From NCBI GenBank assembly GCA_002299975.1, contig DBOT01000034.1, positions 1-7,929 of the forward strand: a DNA stretch of 7,929 bases. The letters are read 5' to 3'. This stretch comes from Lactobacillaceae bacterium UBA639. Its GTDB lineage: Bacteria > Bacillota > Bacilli > Lactobacillales > Lactobacillaceae. Below are positions 1-5,996 of this stretch, in pieces (the stretch's first letter is position 1; every line of letters begins with the position of its first letter). The notes under the pieces were generated by a model that was given only the letters and a program-made list of their open reading frames with translations, had not been told where the DNA came from and did no database searches. Made by a program: the position numbers and the translations under genes.

Positions 1-726
1 CATGTCCACCGGGAGCTCCACGTCACCGCCACTGGCCAACAATTTGCCAACCATGTCGACCTAATCTTAAACGAAGTCCAGATTGCCAAGAAGGAGATCG
101 ACCGGGCCAACTCCACCAAGATTCGTTTTGGCCTGCCACCAATTATTGGTAACTACTACTTTCCGCCACTGACGCCCCGCCTGATGCGCCACCAGCTGAT
201 GCCGGACCTTGAGACATACGAGCACGGCTCCAAGGAATTACTGAAGATGCTCCAGCATGGCGACCTCGACATGGCCCTGCTCGGTTCACTATCACCACTC
301 AAAGAGGCCCGTTTAAAGGCCCAAGAGCTGGCCCGCTTCCCCTTCCAGGTCATTGTCGGCGCCAACCACCCCTTGGCCAAACAGTCCACGGTTGATTTTG
401 CTAGTCTGCGCAACGAACAGTTCATCATCCCCGATACTGAATTTTTCCATGACCAAGCCTTCAAGCAAATGTGTCGTCGGGCTCACTTCCGGCCGCACAT
501 TCTCTACCGCACGGCGGACATCCACGTCATCAAGGCGATGGTCAGTGAAAACCTCGGGATCACCTTTCTGACGAGTCTCGCGGTGGGAAATGGGGATAAC
601 CTTAAACAGCTCGCCCTCAGCGGCCCTGACCAGCCAATCTTCCACCTCTCCGTGGCCATGCGTGAAACGGAGGAACTAACCCCACGTAAACAGGAATTGT
701 GGGACCTGCTTACCAACAATCACTAA
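1..726 (+). CDS. LysR-type transcriptional regulator, 5' end missing
   Basis: The frame is open from base 1 and gives 241 residues before a TAA stop. The first visible residues include R-E-L-H-V-T-A-T-G (residues 4-12), which matches the end of the LysR winged helix-turn-helix, where T-x-x-G precedes the linker helix. Residues 13-37 form that helix. From residue 40 a type-2 periplasmic-binding-protein-like effector domain starts (K-I-R-F-G-L-P-P), and A-D-I-H-V-I-K-A-M-V-S-E-N-L-G-I near the C-terminal third is the usual effector-pocket helix. Family members are about 290-300 residues, so about 50 residues holding most of the DNA-binding domain lie outside the window. Such proteins are cytoplasmic, DNA-bound and usually sense a small metabolite, often controlling a divergent neighbour; the likely target lies to the left and is not visible. 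The inducer cannot be told. The methionine at base 184 is internal and not a start. Confidence 0.93.
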   Translation, partial: HVHRELHVTATGQQFANHVDLILNEVQIAKKEIDRANSTKIRFGLPPIIGNYYFPPLTPRLMRHQLMPDLETYEHGSKELLKMLQHGDLDMALLGSLSPLKEARLKAQELARFPFQVIVGANHPLAKQSTVDFASLRNEQFIIPDTEFFHDQAFKQMCRRAHFRPHILYRTADIHVIKAMVSENLGITFLTSLAVGNGDNLKQLALSGPDQPIFHLSVAMRETEELTPRKQELWDLLTNNH

Positions 727-741
727 TATCAGGTATAACAA

Positions 742-773
742 AAGCCGCCGCAAGTTTTCTCCTGCGGCGGCTT
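742..773. terminator. Bidirectional Rho-independent terminator between LysR gene and cyclophilin gene
   Basis: A perfect 11-bp GC-rich stem (742-752 with 763-773) encloses a 10-base loop. On the plus strand it is followed by TAATTTGTT, on the minus strand by TTTGTTAT. It starts 16 bases after the LysR-type gene stop and ends 14 bases before the cyclophilin gene stop, so it fits shared termination of two convergent genes. The T tracts are short, so efficiency is uncertain. Confidence 0.85.
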
Positions 774-786
774 AATTTGTTGATAA

Positions 787-1371
787 CTATTCAATTGTGA
801 CCTTTTCCATCACAACGTCATCCTTTGGCTTATCCATCTGGTCACGTTCAACCTTACTGATGGCCTGAACGACATCCATCCCCTTGATCACTTGACCAAA
901 GACAGTGTGGCGGTGGTCAAGCCATGGCGTTCCACCGTTCTCTTTGTAGTGGTCGATGACTTCCTGTGGATAACCGACCATCTTCATCTGGTCAATCATG
1001 TTGGCCGGAACGTGCTCATTTGAGACGATGAAGAACTGACTACCATTGGTGTTAGGACCGGCGTTGGCCATTGAGAGGGCCCCATTGAAGTTGAATAATT
1101 GTTCAGAAAATTCATCCTCAAACGGGTGGCCGTAGATACTCTCGCCACCACGGCCAGTACCAGTTGGGTCACCACCCTGGATCATGAAGTCCGGAATAAC
1201 CCGGTGGAAAGTTACCCCATCGTAGTAACCCTTCTTAGCCAGCTCGACAAAGTTCTTAACCGTCTTTGCAGCCAGCTTTTCAAAGAGCTGCACTTCAATT
1301 GTCCCCTTGTTGGTCTTAATGATTGCTTTTGGTCCCTGTGCCTTTGCCAGGTCTAATTGTGGATAATCCAT
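787..1371 (-). CDS. Cyclophilin-type peptidyl-prolyl cis-trans isomerase
   Basis: This 194-residue protein catalyses cis-trans isomerisation of X-Pro bonds during protein folding. Nearly all family landmarks are visible: [15 protein letters not shown] (residues 55-69) with the catalytic Arg57 and pocket residues Phe62, Met63 and Gln65; [15 protein letters not shown] (101-115) with Gln112 and Phe114; and [10 protein letters not shown] (150-159) with the Trp and His of the proline pocket. There is no signal peptide or lipobox, so it should be cytoplasmic, unlike PrsA-type secreted foldases. Residues 119-147 form an extra segment between the Q-F-F-I and W-L-D motifs, longer than in minimal cyclophilins; I believe related Firmicutes proteins have it, but could not check. 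The ATG is preceded by GAGGG at 1378-1382 with 6 bases spacing. It lies 45 bases downstream of adh but has its own promoter. Confidence 0.96.
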   Translation of the reverse strand: MDYPQLDLAKAQGPKAIIKTNKGTIEVQLFEKLAAKTVKNFVELAKKGYYDGVTFHRVIPDFMIQGGDPTGTGRGGESIYGHPFEDEFSEQLFNFNGALSMANAGPNTNGSQFFIVSNEHVPANMIDQMKMVGYPQEVIDHYKENGGTPWLDHRHTVFGQVIKGMDVVQAISKVERDQMDKPKDDVVMEKVTIE

Positions 1372-1403
1372 TTTCTTCCCTCATTTCAATTATGATGCCA
1401 TCT

Positions 1404-1432
1404 AGTATATCATCAGCTATTCATCATGGCTA
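1404..1432 (-). promoter_or_regulatory. Predicted promoter of the cyclophilin gene
   Basis: Read on the minus strand, an extended -10 TGaTATACT (TATACT at 1404-1409) is preceded at 17 bases by a weak -35, TAGCCA (1427-1432, four of six matches). The -35 lies inside the last codons of adh. The start point would be near 1397, giving a leader of about 26 bases. This suggests the isomerase is not dependent on read-through from adh. Confidence 0.6.
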
Positions 1433-2466
1433 ATCCGTAATACGCAGGCACCCTTGATATCACCGCGCTTGACATACTTCAGTGCTTCGTCAGCCTTTTC
1501 AAACGGGTATTCATGAACCTCAGGGCGAATATTCAGCCGATCAGCTAGGGTCAGGAACTCTTCGCCATCACGCCGGGTGTTACTCTCCACACTGGTGATT
1601 GTCTTCTCGTGGAAGAGGTGCTTCTGATAATTCAAAGCGGGAACATCAGTCATGTGGATTCCAGCCAGGGCCAGGGTCCCACCGGGGATTAGACTGGCCA
1701 TTGCTGGCAGAACAATGTCACCAACTGGGGCAAAAATAATTGAGGAATCCAACGGTACATCAGAAAGATCATAGGCACCATGAGCTGAGGCACAACCGAG
1801 TTGGAGGGCAAACTTCCGGGCATCGGCGCCCCGGGTAAAGACGTGAACCTCAATCCCCTGGGCCATGGCAATCTGGGCCGTGATGTGGGCCGAACCACCA
1901 AAGCCGTACAGGCCGAGACGACCACCAGCTGGAACGTTGGCCCGTTCAAAGGCCCGGTAGCCGATAATTCCGGCACAGAGCAATGGAGCGGCCTCCAGCG
2001 AATCAAACTTCTCGGGGATCCGGTAAGCAAAGCCTTCTGGGACCGTTACGTACTCGGCATATCCACCGTCATGGTCCCAGCCGGTGTAGACAGAGTGGGG
2101 ACAGAGGTTCTCGTGGCCGGACCGGCAGAACTTACAAACCCCACAGGCATGCCGGAACCACGGAATCCCGATCCGTTCACCCAAACTAAAGCGCTGGGTT
2201 TCAGGTCCCTGGGCAACCACCTTACCGACGATCTCGTGACCAGGGGTGACGTGTTCCTTGTGAACGGGCAGGTCCCCCTCAGTTACGTGCAGGTCAGTGT
2301 GGCAAACCCCACAGGTCAAAACCTTGACCAGGACCTCACCCCGCCCAGGAGTTGGCACGGGCTTCTCAACCATCTTGAGCGGTGCCCGGTCACCATCGAT
2401 CGGTCCCGGGGTAGTAACTGCCCAGGCCCGCATCGTCTTTGGTAAATCATCAATTTGCGTTTCCAT
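1417..2466 (-). CDS. Zinc-dependent medium-chain alcohol dehydrogenase
   Basis: This is an NAD(P)-dependent oxidoreductase of the zinc MDR superfamily, 349 residues from the preferred start, interconverting alcohols and aldehydes in the cytoplasm. The GroES-like catalytic domain carries C-G-V-C-H-T-D with zinc ligand Cys55 and neighbouring His56, then G-H-E (His77, Glu78), and the third ligand Cys164 in L-L-C-A-G. The four structural-zinc cysteines are Cys108, Cys111, Cys114 and Cys122, all present. The Rossmann nucleotide-binding turn is G-F-G-G-S-A (188-193). The pattern resembles bacterial AdhA/cinnamyl-alcohol-dehydrogenase-like members more than the short yeast type; the true substrate cannot be read from sequence. 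An in-frame GTG at 2481 would add five residues, but it lies inside the Shine-Dalgarno AGTGAGG (2476-2482), which sits 9 bases before the ATG at 2466, so I take the ATG. It has its own promoter, and no terminator separates it from the gene upstream. Confidence 0.95.
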   Translation of the reverse strand: METQIDDLPKTMRAWAVTTPGPIDGDRAPLKMVEKPVPTPGRGEVLVKVLTCGVCHTDLHVTEGDLPVHKEHVTPGHEIVGKVVAQGPETQRFSLGERIGIPWFRHACGVCKFCRSGHENLCPHSVYTGWDHDGGYAEYVTVPEGFAYRIPEKFDSLEAAPLLCAGIIGYRAFERANVPAGGRLGLYGFGGSAHITAQIAMAQGIEVHVFTRGADARKFALQLGCASAHGAYDLSDVPLDSSIIFAPVGDIVLPAMASLIPGGTLALAGIHMTDVPALNYQKHLFHEKTITSVESNTRRDGEEFLTLADRLNIRPEVHEYPFEKADEALKYVKRGDIKGACVLRISHDE

Positions 2467-2475
2467 GTCTATCAG

Positions 2476-2482
2476 CCTCACT
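2476..2482 (-). promoter_or_regulatory. Ribosome binding site deciding the adh start
   Basis: AGTGAGG on the minus strand lies 9 bases before ATG 2466. The same bases contain the in-frame GTG (2479-2481) that an ORF caller would choose. That GTG has no ribosome binding site of its own at proper spacing, so the shorter protein is favoured. Confidence 0.75.
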
Positions 2483-2491
2483 TAATTGAAC

Positions 2492-2508
2492 TTACAACTT
2501 CATTGTAA
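2492..2508. promoter_or_regulatory. Inverted repeat over the adh -10, possible operator
   Basis: The dyad TTACAA-CTTCA-TTGTAA has perfect 6-base arms around a 5-base centre and covers the -10 and the predicted start point of adh. A repressor bound there would block transcription. The half-site polarity is opposite to that of a Rex box, and I cannot name a regulator. The short arms in AT-rich DNA could be chance. Confidence 0.35.
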
Positions 2509-2529
2509 ACCTTTTCGTGAGTTTGTGAA
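2502..2529 (-). promoter_or_regulatory. Predicted promoter of adh
   Basis: On the minus strand TTCACA (2524-2529; five of six matches to TTGACA) is followed after 16 bases by TACAAT (2502-2507; five of six matches to TATAAT). The start point would be near 2495 and the leader about 30 bases. It lies wholly in the 63-base gap downstream of the pRiA4b-domain gene, so adh can be transcribed separately. Confidence 0.65.
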
Positions 2530-2544
2530 GAAAACGACATTTGA

Positions 2545-4095
2545 CTAACGGTAGTGCCGCCTGAGTTGTTCAGCCCGTTTCACCCAAGTCACCTGTTCTT
2601 TATTAACGTTAAGTGGCCGATCAATGGCGGGGTCATCCTTAGCAACATCGGTCAGTCCGGCGACCCCACCAATGTCGTCGATGATGCCACGGCCACTGCC
2701 AGCAAGTAACTTGGCGGGCCCGGTTGTCCGTAGCCGCGATTCAGTAGTAGCCTTATCGATTTTGATCTTGAAATGCCAGTTATCGCCAAAGTCATAGGTC
2801 AAAAGGAGCTCATCGCCGACTTGATATTCACCAAGCCAGTGGGCCAGCAGATTTTCCTGGGCACCGAGGCCACTGTCAAAAATCGGTAATTGATAGTTAT
2901 GTTTCTGATCCTGAAGATCAAAGAGGTGTCTGCCCTTGGCCCCAAAGCTAGCCAGGATCAGATAGCATAGGCCATCCAGACGGGTATCGCCACTGAGGTC
3001 AAGCTGGCGCCACATCGCGGGCTGATAATCAGCCAGGGTCACCGTCAGCTGATAGCGTTGATGACTGCGATGACGGACCACCGTCAGGGCATCCCGTTGA
3101 TCCTGAACCTGGTTCTGAACGTTACGCAATAGACGCTGGAAGTAGTAATTCTGATCAGTAGTAACCAGATCATTGGCCCCTTGGCTGATTGCCTGAACAA
3201 ACTGGTCAAAGTCTGCTGCAGAGAAGAGCCGCTGGTAACGCATGAACCGTCCCAGCTCACGCAAGGCAACACACTTATCACGTAACTGGGTAGCCGTCAT
3301 GCGCGTTGCCGTTGCCGCTTCATACTGGATCAGGTAGTTATAAACCAGGGCGAGGTCATCAAAAATTGTCTTCTCATAGCCATCACAGAAACTGAAGTAG
3401 TCGTCTGCAGTATCGATGTCCCGATCAATCACCTGGTCACTCTTACCCCGATTCTGTAGGTACTGCTGATAGTCCTTAAGCAACCGTTCATCCACCGCGA
3501 CGGCATTCATCACGTCATTCAGCGAACCGCTATGATAACGGTAGTTGCGGTTGTGCTCGTTTAAAGTGGGGTGAGCTGGCAAGGAGAAGTTTTTCATCAC
3601 GTAGTTAGCGAAGAGCTCCAGGACTGGAATCGTCTCATCTGTATCGGGATCATACAGCTCAGTCTGGTTGGCAAGCTGGAGGGCCAGTTCCACCGTACTG
3701 GGATGACTGTCCCAATCGATTGTGGCGTTAGGACCAGTCAGGGCATTCTGATAGGTCTGCAGGTGCAACGGTGCCGAATCCGCCTGCTGGCTAGTAAAGC
3801 GGACATCCTGAAATTGGGCATCACGGACCATCCGAACCTTAGCGTGCGGAATAGGGATCTGTTCCATCAGGTGCAGGAACTCCTGCTTGAAAGCCGTAAT
3901 GAATGACCGAGAATTGTTGAAGCGTTGCGGATGGCGGACAATCACCGGTAGCGCCAGTAAATTGTTCATGATGATCATGAAGTCTCCACTGGTGCGGACT
4001 GACCATGCTTCTGGACTTGTCAGGCTCAAATCGTTAATCATCTGGGGATTAACATGCAAGTTTTGAGCGACCGAATTTTCAACGGTAATAATCAC
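2545..4095 (-). CDS. Protein with C-terminal pRiA4b ORF-3 (IS1096 TnpR-like) domain, function unknown
   Basis: This is a 516-residue protein. Residues about 346-482 match the plasmid pRiA4b ORF-3-like family: an opening beta strand (Y-Q-L-T-V-T-L), M-W-R (361-363), a helix followed by F-G (384-385), Y-D-F-G-D-N-W (434-440), and a closing L-L-A-G-S-G-R-G-x4-D-I-G-G (463-477). In the usual family the last block has cysteines (C-x2-G-x-R-x-C-P-P-E-D-x-G-G); here they are replaced. Residues 1-95 resemble the small DUF6933-type fold (strand, M-I-I-M-N-N, then a long helix). Residues 205-304 are all-helical and recall the SAM-like core-binding domain of tyrosine recombinases, though no catalytic recombinase domain follows. 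Both N-terminal assignments are my inference. The start is a GTG with AGAGGAG (4104-4110) 8 bases upstream. There is no signal peptide or membrane segment. Nothing mobile surrounds it, so the domain name does not make it a transposition gene. It is divergent from the DUF2252 gene and upstream of adh. Confidence 0.85.
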   Translation of the reverse strand: MIITVENSVAQNLHVNPQMINDLSLTSPEAWSVRTSGDFMIIMNNLLALPVIVRHPQRFNNSRSFITAFKQEFLHLMEQIPIPHAKVRMVRDAQFQDVRFTSQQADSAPLHLQTYQNALTGPNATIDWDSHPSTVELALQLANQTELYDPDTDETIPVLELFANYVMKNFSLPAHPTLNEHNRNYRYHSGSLNDVMNAVAVDERLLKDYQQYLQNRGKSDQVIDRDIDTADDYFSFCDGYEKTIFDDLALVYNYLIQYEAATATRMTATQLRDKCVALRELGRFMRYQRLFSAADFDQFVQAISQGANDLVTTDQNYYFQRLLRNVQNQVQDQRDALTVVRHRSHQRYQLTVTLADYQPAMWRQLDLSGDTRLDGLCYLILASFGAKGRHLFDLQDQKHNYQLPIFDSGLGAQENLLAHWLGEYQVGDELLLTYDFGDNWHFKIKIDKATTESRLRTTGPAKLLAGSGRGIIDDIGGVAGLTDVAKDDPAIDRPLNVNKEQVTWVKRAEQLRRHYR

Positions 4096-4235
4096 ACTAT
4101 CAGCTCCTCTTAAATTTATTTTCTAATACAATTGTGACAGAGTTAACGGGCGAACACAAACCGATATTTACAAACTTATAAAATTTATTAAAATGAGGTT
4201 AATCAGCAATTTCAAGCAAAAGAGGAAACATTGAC
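4096..4235. other. AT-rich divergent intergenic region
   Basis: These 140 bases separate two divergent genes. They hold ribosome binding sites at both ends (AGAGGAG on the minus strand at 4104-4110; AGAGGAAA on the plus strand at 4221-4228) and a plus-strand promoter. No convincing minus-strand promoter stands out; TTGTGT-N17-CACAAT is the best I see and it is weak. The 9-mer AAATTTATT occurs twice (4113-4121 and 4182-4190), which may only reflect AT richness. Confidence 0.6.
4167..4194 (+). promoter_or_regulatory. Predicted promoter of the DUF2252 gene
   Basis: TTTACA (4167-4172, five of six) is followed after 16 bases by TAAAAT (4189-4194, five of six). The start point would be near 4201, giving a leader of about 35 bases that contains the ribosome binding site. 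Confidence 0.6.
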
Positions 4236-5621
4236 ATGGACCAACAATTAGACATTTTCGACTTAAAAAGAATCAAAATTAACAAGAGTAAGTCCGAGCT
4301 TGAGCAGGCCGGTAAGCAACACCAAAAGGAGGTTCCCAGTGAAGAACTGAGTACCTTTGTCCCGGTTCACCGTGACCCGGTCGCTGCCATTAAGCAGACC
4401 GAGGCCAAGATGATCCCCGAACTGCTCCCGCTGCGTCACCAACGGATGCTGGCCAGCCGCTTTGCCTTCTTCCGGGGGACGGCCGAACTGATGGAGCAAG
4501 ACCTCAAGCAGCAGCACCAGAGTAACATGCCCGTCGTCATCTGTGGGGACGCTCACGTAAATAACTTCGGTTTCTATGCCTCACCTGAGCGGAAACTGCT
4601 CTTCGGCCTCAACGACTTCGATGAGGCCCGGATCGGTAACTGGGAAAGTGATCTCAAGCGCCTTCTCGTCAGCATTGAGCTGGCCGGTGAAGAGAACGGC
4701 TTCGAAAAAAGCAACCTGCAGCAACTCCTTGAACTGACCACTAAGACCTACCGGCACGCCATTAAGAACGCCAATAAGCTGCCGCTCTCGGCGGTCTTCT
4801 ACTATTCCTTCGAGATTCACGACATGATCGATAACATCCATAAACTCGGCGACGGTGACACTCCTGAGCAGATGGAGAAGGTCCTGCAAAACATCATCAA
4901 GAAGAGTCAGCACAGCAACTCCGAGGAAATCATCCGCAAGATGGGGACGATCAATGACCGCGGCCAGTTGATCTTCCGGGATAACCCGCCGCGTGCTAAG
5001 CACCTCAGTGATGAAGAATACCAGGCCGTCGTCGCTGGTTATGAGCAGTACCGGGAGAACGTCCGGCAAGACATCAAAGTCTACCTGGCCAACTTCCACA
5101 TCACCGACATCATCCGCTACAGTGTCGGGGTGGGCAGCTTCGGGACCCGTTGCTTCTTAATCCTCTTGACCGGGATTGACGGCAGCCACCTGGTCCTCCA
5201 GATCAAGGAAGCCATGCCATTGCGTTACAACCTCCTCACCCTTCAGGTTCAACAGGCGATCGACAACGGACTGATGGCTGGCCGACGGATTGTTACGGCT
5301 CAGCGGGTCCTGCAATCAACCTCTGATCCCTTCCTGGCCAGTACCAAGTTTGGCAAGCGCAGCTACTATGTCCGCCAGTTCCGGGACATGAAGGAGTCCA
5401 TTAAGATTGATAAGCTGGACTTTGCTAGCTACCAACTGTACTGCCAGACCTGTGCCTTCTGCCTGGCAATGGCCCACGCGCAAAGTCCAACCTCCCCAAT
5501 GCTGCGGGGATACCTGCGTCACCAAAAGTCGCTCGACCAGGGATTGGCCGATTGGGCTTTACACTACGCCGACCAAGTTGACCAGGACTACCAAGTATTC
5601 AAGAAACATATTGAAAAGTAA
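4236..5621 (+). CDS. DUF2252 family protein, kinase-like motifs, function unknown
   Basis: This 461-residue protein has the full set of DUF2252 landmarks: R-D-P-V (46-49), L-L-P-L-R-H-x-R-M (63-71), F-A-F-F-R-G (76-81), C-G-D-A-H-V-N-N-F-G (103-112), N-D-F-D-E-A (126-131), W-E-S-D-L-K-R-L (136-143), G-V-G-S-F-G-T-R (298-305), Q-I-K-E-A (322-326) and A-H-A (near 425-430). The G-D-x-H-x2-N and D-F-D blocks resemble the catalytic and metal-binding motifs of aminoglycoside-phosphotransferase-like kinases. No biochemical activity is known to me for the family. The length is typical and the protein is soluble, with no signal peptide or membrane segment. The start is ATG with AGAGGA (4221-4226) upstream. 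The first 30 residues are Lys/Gln-rich and more variable. It appears to be a single-gene unit, with its own promoter and a terminator just after the stop. Confidence is high for the family, none for a specific reaction. Confidence 0.93.
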   Translation: MDQQLDIFDLKRIKINKSKSELEQAGKQHQKEVPSEELSTFVPVHRDPVAAIKQTEAKMIPELLPLRHQRMLASRFAFFRGTAELMEQDLKQQHQSNMPVVICGDAHVNNFGFYASPERKLLFGLNDFDEARIGNWESDLKRLLVSIELAGEENGFEKSNLQQLLELTTKTYRHAIKNANKLPLSAVFYYSFEIHDMIDNIHKLGDGDTPEQMEKVLQNIIKKSQHSNSEEIIRKMGTINDRGQLIFRDNPPRAKHLSDEEYQAVVAGYEQYRENVRQDIKVYLANFHITDIIRYSVGVGSFGTRCFLILLTGIDGSHLVLQIKEAMPLRYNLLTLQVQQAIDNGLMAGRRIVTAQRVLQSTSDPFLASTKFGKRSYYVRQFRDMKESIKIDKLDFASYQLYCQTCAFCLAMAHAQSPTSPMLRGYLRHQKSLDQGLADWALHYADQVDQDYQVFKKHIEK

Positions 5622-5631
5622 ACCAGATTAA

Positions 5632-5675
5632 AAAACGACGACGACTGAAAATGAAGTTTCAGTCATCGTCGTTTT
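5632..5675. terminator. Bidirectional terminator between DUF2252 gene and the 57-residue gene
   Basis: A 19-bp stem (5632-5650 with 5657-5675) with one mismatch (5642/5665) encloses a 6-base loop. The plus-strand side runs into TTTTATTTTT and the minus-strand side into TTTTTTAATC, so it should work both ways. It begins 11 bases after the DUF2252 stop, and the stop codon of the small minus-strand gene (5674-5676) overlaps the base of the stem. Confidence 0.92.
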
Positions 5676-5847
5676 ATTTTTCGCTATCCTGCTCATCATT
5701 ATCCCCATAACGACCCTGCTCAGCAATCCGGCTACTCTTATGCTTGTGTTCGTGGATAAACCGGTCTTCAGCCGCAAAAATTCCCAGGAAATCCATGAAA
5801 TTACGCCCGCAGGCCTCCTTAAATTTATCCCAATTAAATTTTGCCAT
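5674..5847 (-). CDS. Small orphan protein of 57 residues, function unknown
   Basis: I do not recognise this protein. Residues 1-31 look like an amphipathic helical region (F-N-W-D-K-F-K-E, then N-F-M-D-F-L-G-I-F-A-A-E-D-R-F). Residues 32-37 are a basic/histidine cluster (H-E-H-K-H-K), and the tail from 49 is strongly acidic (D-N-D-E-Q-D-S-E-K). It has one Cys (13), no signal peptide, and no hydrophobic stretch long enough to span a membrane. It is believable as a gene because it has everything a transcription unit needs: TTGACA/TAAAAT promoter, AGTGAGG at 5857-5863 placed 9 bases before ATG 5847, TAA stop, and a strong terminator directly after. In-frame GTG 5862 and ATG 5853 are less likely starts, since the first overlaps the Shine-Dalgarno and the second is only 3 bases from it. 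It diverges from galM and may share control with it. Candidate roles cannot be distinguished from sequence. Confidence 0.72.
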   Translation of the reverse strand: MAKFNWDKFKEACGRNFMDFLGIFAAEDRFIHEHKHKSSRIAEQGRYGDNDEQDSEK

Positions 5848-5856
5848 CTTCATCGC

Positions 5857-5863
5857 CCTCACT
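5857..5863 (-). promoter_or_regulatory. Ribosome binding site deciding the start of the 57-residue gene
   Basis: AGTGAGG on the minus strand is 9 bases before ATG 5847, the same sequence and spacing as at adh. It contains the in-frame GTG at 5860-5862, which is therefore probably not used. Confidence 0.65.
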
Positions 5864-5881
5864 TAGTTATTACTAATGATG

Positions 5882-5911
5882 ATTTTAAATGGTTAGTCCC
5901 GGACCTGTCAA
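5882..5911 (-). promoter_or_regulatory. Predicted promoter of the 57-residue gene
   Basis: On the minus strand a perfect TTGACA (5906-5911) is followed after 18 bases by TAAAAT (5882-5887, five of six). The start point would be near 5875 and the leader about 28 bases. Confidence 0.7.
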
Positions 5912-5925
5912 AAAGGTTATTAGTC

Positions 5926-5941
5926 GTGCAAACGGTTGCAC
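5926..5941. promoter_or_regulatory. LacI/GalR-family-like operator in the galM control region
   Basis: GTGCAAACGGTTGCAC is a palindrome with seven of eight base pairs matched around a central CG, the hallmark of LacI-family operators and close to the MalR-type TGCAAACGTTTGCA. It overlaps the likely -35 of galM and lies 14 bases upstream of the -35 of the divergent small gene. A bound repressor would be expected to act mainly on galM. The regulator gene is not in the window. Confidence 0.6.
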
Positions 5942-5966
5942 ATGACAATAAAAAGTGTGCTAAAAT
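5937..5966 (+). promoter_or_regulatory. Predicted promoter of galM, extended -10
   Basis: TAAAAT (5961-5966) is preceded by TGc (5958-5960), an extended -10. The -35 is weak: TGCACA (5937-5942, four of six) at 18 bases. The start point would be near 5973, about 40 bases before the ATG. Confidence 0.6.
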
Positions 5967-5977
5967 AATAAGTGTAG

Positions 5978-5993
5978 TTTAAAGCGCTTACTT
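5978..5993 (+). promoter_or_regulatory. cre-like site downstream of the galM start point
   Basis: TTTAAAGCGCTTACTT fits the Firmicutes CcpA site WTGNAARCGNWWWCAW with two mismatches, and keeps the AA-G-CG-C-T core. It would lie at about +6 to +21, where CcpA acts as a roadblock. It suggests carbon catabolite repression of galM. Confidence 0.5.
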
Positions 5994-5996
5994 TTC

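Noticed and set aside
1801..2445. A 214-codon plus-strand reading frame antisense to adh
   Set aside because: It has no ribosome binding site or recognisable domain, and the minus-strand adh frame has every zinc-ligand motif. It is a shadow of a GC-rich gene.
2502..2529. A Rex (redox) box upstream of adh
   Set aside because: TTTGTGAAG on the plus strand gives one half-site-like match, but no TCACAA partner occurs at the 6-base spacing. The nearby dyad has the opposite polarity.
2508..2540. A terminator between the pRiA4b-domain gene and adh
   Set aside because: Only a 5-base AT-rich pairing (TTTTC/GAAAA) around a long loop is present, with no T tract, so it is too weak to call.
2545..4095. 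A mobile-element gene, because the domain is also called IS1096 TnpR-like
   Set aside because: There are no terminal inverted repeats, target duplications or transposase or recombinase motifs around it. The domain is widespread in ordinary chromosomal proteins.
4113..4190. Paired 9-mer AAATTTATT as a regulatory direct repeat
   Set aside because: Two short AT-only copies in an AT-rich gap are expected by chance, and there is no further symmetry or third copy.
5740..5982. An 80-codon plus-strand reading frame opposite the 57-residue gene
   Set aside because: It has no ribosome binding site or promoter, runs through the divergent promoter region and contains the galM control sites as codons. 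The minus-strand small gene has full signals.
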